Shown here: positions 12,011 through 20,429 of the stretch, piece by piece | Layout: the number at the start of each line of letters is the position of its first letter | Numbering within the stretch: position 1 is the first letter of the stretch | Assembly: GCF_000740895.1 (NCBI RefSeq) | Contig: NC_025261.1 | Coordinates: forward strand, 682,001-746,000 | Reading direction: 5' to 3' | DNA length: 64,000 bases | Source of the DNA: Theileria orientalis strain Shintoku | Taxonomy: Eukaryota > Apicomplexa > Aconoidasida > Piroplasmida > Theileriidae | Position numbers and translations under genes: made by a program | Notes under the pieces: generated by a model | Told to the model about the DNA's origin: nothing | Database searches by the model: none | What the model saw: the letters and a program-made list of their open reading frames with translations, nothing else

Positions 12011-15000
12011 CTAAGTAACTGCTAGTTCAAAAGTACCTAAAAAGAATCTGTGCAGAAACGACTTGTCGTGGTTGTTGTTTTTCATCACCTCGGCCAGTAG
12101 ATCCGCCGACACCAGTGACCCGGATAGCACTGAGTAGTAAAACAGAGCCAGGGACAGCGCGTTGGCCCGTGCGTTCAGGAAAGGAACCGAGTTCTCGTAG
12201 AACTCCCTGTAGTTTGCGACAATCGGGTCTATCATGTTGTTTTTGAAGCGCACGAGGTCGTTAAGCGTGTACCCCTCCAGCTTCACCAGGCTGCTTTCGC
12301 TCAGGCGTATCTTCTGCCTCGTCTTCACCAGCTTTCCCATCTTCACAGATGCATTCGGGCCCCCGTCCTTCTCCTGCCCATTCGACTGGCTATTCTCAGT
12401 GGGATCAGCTTCACTCGCCGGATCCAAGTCCGAATTCTTCTCGTCTTCTGAGTCGTACAGCTTCGAGAAGGTCCTTCTGAACGACTCCCTTATCTTCCGC
12501 GAGATGTACTCCTCCGAGTTCACGTCGACCTCGTCCTCCTGCTTCACGGGGCTGCAGTAGTCCGAGTCGTAGTGCCCGTCGGGCAGCTCCAGCTCCCCGG
12601 TGTCGATGAACTTTCGGTACCTCGGGAGCACCGAGTCCTCCGCGTTCCCTCTGAAGACCCTTATCAGCCTGTTCGGCACTGGGCAGTACTTGGTCGGCAC
12701 GTAGCAGCGCTTCAGCTCCCCGTCCGGGAAGTCCTTGTCGTACCTGTAGCAGGAGCAGTAGTAGGTCGCATCCGCGCGCCCCTTCGCGTCCGTCGGTACG
12801 TCGATCACCGTCGACTGGAAGGCCAGGTTTTTCCTGAACTCCTCGATGTCCAGGTTCACGTGCCTGAAGCTGCTGTCCAGGCAGTTGTCGTCCAGCGACA
12901 CTATCTTCAGACTGCTGTTCCTCTCATCGGCGCCTCCTTTCAACTTCTTCATTCCCTTCGCGTGGGCCTTACTGCGGTCATTTTTACTTCCGTCGCCCAT
13001 CTTCCCACTCTTGTTCTTCCCCTTCGCTCTCGCGTGCTGCTCCTCGCTGCTGTCCGAGTACTCCTGGTCGCTCTCGTTGCTGCACTCGTCGGTATTTGCG
13101 ATATTTTCTGGCTTGGGTCTTCCCCTGGCCGTGTCCTTTACGTTCAGCAGGTTCAGCAGCGGCAGCTGGTCTCCGAACACTGCGACGCTCTGCTCGAACA
13201 GCAGGTTCAGGTTCTTCGTGAAGTCGTCGCCGTGGCTGCACTCACTAGAGCTCGACTCGCTGTCGCTGTCTCCCTCCTCGTTTCTCGTGTTCGCTACCAC
13301 CGGGTTCGGGTACAGCATGTTCGCGCTGTCGATTCCCACCATCGAGGCCAGCATCATCACGAACTCCTCCGTGGGCACCTTCGTCACTCTCGTGATGATT
13401 TCCGAGAGGATGAAGCCGTAGAAGATCACCATGTAGTCCACTCCTCTGTTGTGGTAGAAGAAGCGCGCGTTTTCCACGCACTTGCGCATCGTCTCTCTCG
13501 ACGTGCAGATGTCGACGAATGGGTAGTCCGTGTAGATCACTCCGCACTTGTGCTCGAGCACGTCTCTGATAGTCACGAACTCCTTGTTCTGCTTGAACTC
13601 CGGCCAGTAGATGTGAACTCTGTCGTTGAGCCCTATCTTCCCTATCGATGCCAGGTGCAGCACTGCTATCGTCAGCAGTCCGCTGCTCATGTTGAAGAGT
13701 GGGAAGAGGCTCTCGTTCGATATTGGTCTCTTTTCGTACTTGTCTATGTTTCCGAAGGAGAGTTCCACTTCGATTGCTCCTTTGCGGATCACTCCCACCT
13801 GCGCTGCTATCAGGTTCGAGTTGTCTTGGTAGAGGTGCCTCAGTAGGTCCGACAGCCTCGACTCCAGCAGGTTCTTACTCTCAGTTATGTACAGCTCTGA
13901 AAAGAGCCTGAAATTCTTATTCCTTCTGCTCGAGTCCTGCGCCACCTTCTCCACCATGTCGTAGAACGTGTACCTTCTCAGTCTAGACATGTATCCTCCC
14001 TTTACTTCGCTATACTCCTCGCTCGAGCTGCTTCTGTGGCTGCACGACTCATTCACCTTATACTTGATCGCGTTCAGCTTACTCTGAAGCAGCGGAAGGC
14101 CCAGGCGGCTGTAGTAGTAGTTGAGCGGCGAGTCGTAGACCGAGTACAGTGCGAATGACGAGTTTTTGTACACCAGGTGCAGGAACGGCGCGTACGCCTT
14201 CACCATCTTCGACAGCGACTGGTACTCTAAGAGCACCTTCAGCGAGAGCGGCACGAAGTTCGGCGCCTTTTTGAAGAACTTAACTAGGAACTCCTGCATC
14301 AGCCTGTTCACCTTCGCCTGCATCTCTCTCGTCTTTTTTATGTACTCGTCCGTGTCAGGCTCATCTCTGAACGCGTTTCCGAAGGTCAACTTGTACGAGG
14401 ACAGGAAGAGTCCTATGAACGCGTCGAACAGCGAGTCGTAGCGGTACGGGAACGCCTCTATCTTCGTGAACTTAACCTCCATCATTGCTGAGATCATTCC
14501 CATCGGGTCGTGCGTGAAGAGCGACTTGTACATCTTCGCCAGTCCCAGCCTCGACACGTCGTCGATGTGCGTCGTGAACCCCCAATCAAGGAATACCGGG
14601 TACACCTTCTTCTCCTTCGGGTCGTAGTGCAGCTGCAAATTTCCTGGGTGAGGATCCGAGTGCATCCTTCCGCAACTCATGAGCTGGAAGATTGCGAAGT
14701 CGTGTACGTCGTAGATCGCCTGCGGCATGTTAACGTTGTGCCTGCTCCTGAACTCCTTGTCCGTGAACTTACTCAGGTCAAAGAACTGCATCGTGATAAC
14801 GTGCCTTGAGCAGTACTCGCTGTACAGCTTCGGCAGCTTCACTGGCACCTTCGACCTTATTACATCTGCGTGCGACAGCTCTATGTTGTTCGCTTCTATT
14901 GTGAAGTCCAGCTCCTTCGCTGCGTACGACGCGTACTCTTCGAAGTAGTCCTTGATGTCCGGGTATATTCCTGCTGAGTGCATCATTGACGTTATCATTT

Positions 15001-15532
15001 TCAGGATCTCTATGTCGTTCATCAGGTTCTGTTCGCTCGACTTGTGCTGTACCTTCACTGCCACTGGCGAGCCGTCCACCAGCTTCGCTTTGTGCACTTG
15101 TGCTATTGACGCGCTTGCGATTGGAATTGAGTCGAAGTTTCCGTACACGACGTCCATGAAGCCCAGGTCTTCCTCCAGCGTTTCTATGATTTCTCCGAAG
15201 TCGCTGTTCGGCATGACGTCTTGCAGCTGCGTCAGCGCCTCTAGGTAATATGGCGGCAGGAAGCCTGATTTAGTGCTCAGGAACTGGCCCAGCTTCACCC
15301 AGCATCCTTTCAGCGTTTTTATGTTATCCAGTATCGACTGAGCCATTTTTTTGTGCATTTCGTCCCAGTATTTCTCCCTTTCTGAGTGCGTAACAAAGGA
15401 GCCAACGAAACAAACCATATTCCATTCCATTGAGAGGTTGGTCAACCGCAAGAATATATCCATCGACCTCTGGAGTGAGGTAGATTTCTTTTCGGTACTA
15501 TCCTTTTTTTTCAATTTAAATAACTCCTCCAT
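12011..15532 (-). CDS. ABC1/UbiB-family atypical kinase fused to a degenerate beta-lactamase-like domain
   Basis: A single exon of 1173 residues. The first ~480 are an ABC1/ADCK kinase: WVKLGQFLSTKSGFLPPYY (KxGQ motif, residues 79-82), ASIAQVHKAK, VAVKVQHK with the ATP-binding lysine near 160, SDPHPGN at 292-298, and FLDWG near 314 as the metal-binding DFG equivalent. After a Ser/Glu linker, residues ~550-750 resemble the class C beta-lactamase fold of plant ABC1 proteins such as Arabidopsis At5g24810 (SLFPLFNMSSGLLTIAVLHL). The catalytic SxxK lysine is not visible, so this part is probably non-enzymatic. Acidic and Lys-rich linkers fill much of residues 750-1080. ABC1 kinases support quinone and lipid metabolism in mitochondria or plastids. 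No clear transit peptide is visible. The exon is GC-richer than its neighbours. Confidence 0.88.
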   Translation of the reverse strand: MEELFKLKKKDSTEKKSTSLQRSMDIFLRLTNLSMEWNMVCFVGSFVTHSEREKYWDEMHKKMAQSILDNIKTLKGCWVKLGQFLSTKSGFLPPYYLEALTQLQDVMPNSDFGEIIETLEEDLGFMDVVYGNFDSIPIASASIAQVHKAKLVDGSPVAVKVQHKSSEQNLMNDIEILKMITSMMHSAGIYPDIKDYFEEYASYAAKELDFTIEANNIELSHADVIRSKVPVKLPKLYSEYCSRHVITMQFFDLSKFTDKEFRSRHNVNMPQAIYDVHDFAIFQLMSCGRMHSDPHPGNLQLHYDPKEKKVYPVFLDWGFTTHIDDVSRLGLAKMYKSLFTHDPMGMISAMMEVKFTKIEAFPYRYDSLFDAFIGLFLSSYKLTFGNAFRDEPDTDEYIKKTREMQAKVNRLMQEFLVKFFKKAPNFVPLSLKVLLEYQSLSKMVKAYAPFLHLVYKNSSFALYSVYDSPLNYYYSRLGLPLLQSKLNAIKYKVNESCSHRSSSSEEYSEVKGGYMSRLRRYTFYDMVEKVAQDSSRRNKNFRLFSELYITESKNLLESRLSDLLRHLYQDNSNLIAAQVGVIRKGAIEVELSFGNIDKYEKRPISNESLFPLFNMSSGLLTIAVLHLASIGKIGLNDRVHIYWPEFKQNKEFVTIRDVLEHKCGVIYTDYPFVDICTSRETMRKCVENARFFYHNRGVDYMVIFYGFILSEIITRVTKVPTEEFVMMLASMVGIDSANMLYPNPVVANTRNEEGDSDSESSSSECSHGDDFTKNLNLLFEQSVAVFGDQLPLLNLLNVKDTARGRPKPENIANTDECSNESDQEYSDSSEEQHARAKGKNKSGKMGDGSKNDRSKAHAKGMKKLKGGADERNSSLKIVSLDDNCLDSSFRHVNLDIEEFRKNLAFQSTVIDVPTDAKGRADATYYCSCYRYDKDFPDGELKRCYVPTKYCPVPNRLIRVFRGNAEDSVLPRYRKFIDTGELELPDGHYDSDYCSPVKQEDEVDVNSEEYISRKIRESFRRTFSKLYDSEDEKNSDLDPASEADPTENSQSNGQEKDGGPNASVKMGKLVKTRQKIRLSESSLVKLEGYTLNDLVRFKNNMIDPIVANYREFYENSVPFLNARANALSLALFYYSVLSGSLVSADLLAEVMKNNNHDKSFLHRFFLGTFELAVT

Positions 15533-15829
15533 TTTTACTTAAATCAAGAGAATTTTCTAAAATATTTACGAAAAGACTTTGTGTGAGCTAAAAGTCCCAA
15601 ATACTAAGACACATTATAATACAATTACAGGAATCACAGTTTAAAATTAAATATAATACATTTCTATAATACAAAAACATTAAAACATATTATAGGTCCA
15701 TATAATCCAATATTATTAGGCGTGGTATATGGTGTTTGCGTATTTGCAGATTTCGTGTAAGTTATCAATTAAAATGAAGTTATTTGTAATATTAATAGTA
15801 TAGTTGTTCTTCTTGCCCATTTTGATTTA
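15533..15829. other. Short divergent promoter region
   Basis: About 300 bases of AT-rich DNA separate the start codons of the ABC1 kinase (minus) and the capping enzyme (plus). No open frame, repeat or RNA gene is visible. Both promoters must lie here or in upstream untranslated exons. Confidence 0.6.
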
Positions 15830-17591
15830 ATGTATGATATATATAACTCTAAATCACCGCTGCCAGGACTTCCAGTGGAATCTAGAGAAAATAGCGAAAG
15901 GGTTCTCCAGAAGGTTCGAGATTTATGTGGATGGAATCGTCCATCATTTCCAGGTTCCCAGCCAACTTCGCTTTGCAGGTTATTATTCTGACTACTATCT
16001 TCTTTTTAATATTTTCAAATTCCCTTCATTTTGTTGCATATTATTCCATTTTAAACACACATTTTCTTATTTCGATTCATATTTATTTAGGGAATTTCTT
16101 CCTCTCTTATTTAGAAACGATTACGTAGTTTGTGAAAAGTCGGATGGTGTTCGAGCCTTATTGCTATCTGCTTCAGGATCAATCTTTTTGATCGGAAGAC
16201 TGGAAGAAGTACATGAAATAAAAATGAAGTTGCCCATTCGTGGCAATTTAACCGAGTTTCAGCAGTTGACGCTGTTGGACGGAGAAGTTGTAACGGTATC
16301 TTTGATATTTTAACACACTCTTTCAGGATAAGGCCGATAACGGCTCTGTTGTATACAGGTACTTGTGTTATGATGGGATTTGCATCCAAAGGCGCCCCTT
16401 GAATAAAATGAATTTGTTAGAAAGGCTAGCTTTCGTTTACACAGATGTTATACTTCCCTTGAGGCAAAGCAAAATGGCAAACCTTCAGCAAAATTTAAAC
16501 GCTCAAAAAGATTCTGATCCTAGAGAAGCGCCTAATAACCTGGAAATATACCTGAAGGTGTGTTTAAAGTACCGTACAAAGGACAGTACAACGAGAATGC
16601 CGAGTTATATATTTAATTCGCGCATAATATTATGCATTATATATTTACTATTCTGAATATCGAATAGGGGTTAATTAATGGTTGATTTAGGATTTCTTCG
16701 ACATCACACAAATAAAATATATTGATGACATTTCTGTTAAGCTACCGCATGTTTCTGATGGGCTAATTTTCACTCCAGTCAACACACCTTACTCGCCTGG
16801 GACGTGTAAAACACTTCTTAAGTGGAAGCCGCCTCATTTAAACACAGTATGTTACTATTTATAAATATAGATGATTGTTAGGTTGATTTCAGTATCGATG
16901 TGGTATACGATAACACGAAGAGACCCAGAATAGTGCAACTATACGTTTCAGATTCGGTAACTACTACTTACAACTTTTGCTACATAGCTCCTAGCAACAC
17001 AACCATATGTTAATTTTATGTTTATATCGCCATTAGCTATGCCATTATAATACAAATGGCACTTTTACATTAATGCGGTAGGGAACACGAGTCTTTTATA
17101 ACGAATTTCTTGCACCTTATGGCGAGGTGTATAAGAAAATAATAGAAATGGCACTGTAAGTTTTTAATTTAGACTTATTTTAATTTTTATTAAAGGGTTG
17201 AGTAGTTAATTTTAGTGATTCATTAGTATGTAGCACGGATCAAATCACACAAATAATCGTCGAGTGTTCATGGATAACGGACTCGAGAGTCTACACGTTC
17301 ATTCCGAAGATTAAAAGTGATCCCAAAAATAGGTTTCAAGCTTCGACGGAGGGGAGAATAGATTATGACTTTGAGAACGGGACCTGGGTGGAAGGAGGCT
17401 GGTTTGCGGAGAGGATACGGGAGGACAAAAACTTGCCGAACCACATTTCAGTCGTCAGAAGCGTCAAGTCAAGCATAGAAGATGACATCACATTCGATAT
17501 GCTGGTCGAGGAAGTCGAAAACTTCAAAAGAAACGGAAAAGTGCCATTATACACAAAGTGTCCGCTTCCAAAGTCGTATGAAATCGTATAG
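15830..17591 (+). CDS. CEG1: mRNA capping enzyme, guanylyltransferase
   Basis: Seven exons (15830-15978, 16091-16295, 16327-16557, 16691-16846, 16882-16956, 17082-17155, 17216-17591) give 421 residues. The N-terminus has [12 protein letters not shown], typical just before the nucleotidyltransferase core. Motif I is [12 protein letters not shown] with the GMP-accepting lysine at residue 66. [16 protein letters not shown] and [14 protein letters not shown] are motifs III-V, and [15 protein letters not shown] is the OB-fold motif VI region. The enzyme transfers GMP to the 5' diphosphate of nascent mRNA in the nucleus. No RNA triphosphatase domain is attached, matching protists and fungi that keep it on a separate subunit. 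One intron is only 31 bases. The upstream ATG at 15830 gives the in-frame N-terminus. Confidence 0.95.
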
Positions 17592-18119
17592 CAATGTTCA
17601 CAATCGCAACGTTTTAAAAAATATTATATATGTATCCATATGTAGATAGGCACAGGACTAGTTATCTATATGGAAGGTATGCGAGTGATGCATGGGTCTC
17701 CATGTGTATATTCTAAACATGGAATTAGTTAGGAAAATAAGCACATCTCGGTATAATAAGTAGATTGTGGACAAAATCAAATAATAGAGTGGTTAAAAAT
17801 GGAGAATGAATTAAAATAAGATTGTAAAAATTGAAATTAATATATAATATAGTGCAGTTCAAGCTGAGAAGTAAGCACAGAAACATTCCGCTTTTATACG
17901 TATCATTTTGTACTTCCCATAAAAAATATTCTTGTTGTATTATAACAAGTGGATTTGATGTAATATTTCTATTGATTTATTCTTCAACGATGTTATGTAC
18001 ATATAAATGTATTAAATACTGATATTAAGTTTAGATTCCCCCAAAAATATATAGTCTCGTTTGGATTTAATTTGAATATAAATTAAATTGAGCTTTGTCC
18101 TTGTACATTTCCAGAAAAT

Positions 18120-19743
18120 ATGGCAACTCCGGCGTATTTGATTAATTTATACATTCTGCTGTTGATTAGAACAGTAAAATCGAAGCCCTTAGTCGATCCA
18201 ATGCAGCACGAGCTACAAGTAGTCAATTCTAAGACCTTTACGACCAACGTCCAGTTGGCGAGGCAGTCGAACGTTGTTGGAGCTCTGTTTTACACCTCCG
18301 CAGACTCAAACGCCAGTGATACAATTAGCGAGTTGAACCATGCAGCAAAGGACCTCAAAGGAATGATCAACATCGTCTCGGTAAACTGCGGAGACCACAC
18401 ACTGAGAAGTTTATGCAAATCAGAGCTCGGTGATGACTACTCAACACCCTCATTTAGAGTTTACCCTAAAATACCAGTTCCACCATACACCTTTCAGGTA
18501 AGCAATACTAATGCGCGTTTAAAAGTCGTATACCTATTTTATTGGCATAAATGTGTAATAGATACCAATATGTATCAACTACTAGTTGATAAGAGCTGGT
18601 ACCTATTTTAATTGTCGGTAGGCAGTTACATGTTAAATATGAGAAATTAAATGGCTTTTAGAAAAAATTATTGAAAGATGAGGTCAAAAAGGAATTGTTA
18701 AAACACCTGCCATCTAGCGTTGAGAAGGTGGAGGCGGGAATGTTGGCGCATTTCATGACAAAGCATGAAGTGATGCCCAAGGTCCTACTCTTCTCAGACA
18801 AGGAGCACCCCTCGTATATATACAAGGCGCTGAGCAATGCGTTCCACGTATGTTCGCACACCCTTAGACAATTATTTGCAGAAAAAATTACTACTCGGGT
18901 TTATTGACGTCAATAAACACGCGGACCTGAAGAAGGAGTACAAGGTGACAAAGGTGCCGACCATGTTGGTGGTGAAACCTAACGCGAAGCCACAGAAATA
19001 CACGGGAGAGTTCAAGTACCTGCCGATGTTTGAGTGGCTGAATGTGAATGCAGAGGCTTTCCTGCTCGGAGGCGGCTACTCCGACAAGGCAGACCCAGCG
19101 AAGGCGAAGCCGTGGAAGTTCGACAAGATACCGAAACTGAACTTCTACTCACACCAGGACATCTGCTTCAACAAATCACATGTAAGTTGCCAGTTATTAT
19201 TTACTGATTAAGAGGTATCGACTATAAGTTATCGGTACCCAGTCTTGTTTGTTGGTTACTAAAAGGTGGTTATACATAGTTAGCCGAAAGCAGTTAGGGA
19301 GTTGTGTGTAGTTACTGGGTGGTGTGTGACTTATTTGTTGATGTATAAGTAGACGATACACTTTTAGTGAATACCCAACGTGCATTTAGGGCCTTTGTAT
19401 AATTTACTTGACAAATGCGGAACTGACCACAGATGAAAGGGACACCCTGCTCAACCTGAGTGAAAAGTATAAAGGGCAGTTGACCGGAAAGTGGATGTGG
19501 ATGAACCTAGGAGAGGAGAAGGAGTTCTCAGAGCTATTCGCAGTCGAGTCCCTACCGTCCCTAGTGGTGTTTAACCCGAAAAACAGGCTCCGCTACTTCC
19601 TACATGACGTCAAAACCGCAGTCACCAGCCACTCGATTGAAAGGATGCTGGAAAAGATACTTGGAGGCGATGCCAGATTCACGCCACTCACTGGCCATCT
19701 TCCCAAGTTTAAATTGGATGAAATGGAATCAGAAGAACTTTAA
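18120..19743 (+). CDS. Secretory-pathway PDI-like protein lacking a CxxC active site
   Basis: Exons 18120-18497, 18662-18847, 18882-19181 and 19390-19743 encode 405 residues. A hydrophobic start (YLINLYILLLI) looks like a signal peptide or anchor. The rest reads as successive thioredoxin folds: VVGALFYTSA, then KVTKVPTMLVVKPNAKPQKY with the cis-Pro loop, and later FAVESLPSLVVFNPK. Where PDI has WCGHC there is only YTSADSNAS, so no redox cysteine pair is present. The C-terminus ends MESEEL, which could be a weak ER-retention signal of the KDEL class. A chaperone-like or scaffolding role in the ER is inferred. Other thioredoxin-fold secreted proteins remain possible. Confidence 0.78.
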
Positions 19744-20429
19744 TCTAATGATTAAAAATGTACATGCTACCCTAGACAGCATTGAGGGTTAAGATCGCGT
19801 ATTTTGGGAATATAAACTGAATATGAGGTTAATAAATTATATAGAAAACAATGTGTATTTAAATGCCGGGGTGGTTTGATGAAAATCGTAAATTCACTAA
19901 TTACCATCACAAGCCCTACCCCCTGAGATACGGTCGACAAAAATAAGGGATTCAAAGTAACAGACTACGTAATAATAGGTGAATTATGAAATAATAAATT
20001 ATATAATCTAGGAATCCGATAATAATGGCTCAATGTGCCGGCAGGAGCATTGAGAACAAAATAGCCTGTGGGTTCTCTGGATTATTAGAATAGAGTTAAT
20101 TGAGCGGATAAGATTTGTATAAATACTTCTTTTTGTGACAAATTTGTATAACATAGCAATCTAGATAATCTGGCGGTAAAATGGGCAAAATATAGAAAAT
20201 ATTAAAATTATGCTCTTTGTCTTAATGTGTAAAAGACATAATAAACACGATTGTTGTAATATTTCCCTAATGCTTCACGTTTTTCAAATGAAAATTTTAA
20301 ATAGCAATAAGTAGGGCCATATCTCGTTTAAATATTTTGATTATTTTGAGCAAATTGAGTCACAGAATCCTTTACCCCATGGACGATGGAATCTCGCCGA
20401 TTAAAATATAAAACAATGCTGTAAATTTA
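19744..20429. other. Intergenic region upstream of the first FAINT gene
   Basis: Roughly 690 bases of AT-rich DNA follow the PDI-like gene. I see no open frame, RNA gene or tandem array. It presumably contains the 3' untranslated region of the PDI-like gene and the promoter of the FAINT gene. Confidence 0.5.

Noticed and set aside
12572..13846. Long plus-strand open frame of 424 codons opposite the ABC1 kinase gene
   Set aside because: It is the antisense shadow of the GC-rich kinase exon, Val/Leu/His/Arg-rich without domain resemblance. Similar shadows occur opposite Lon (39417-40466 and 41239-42549).
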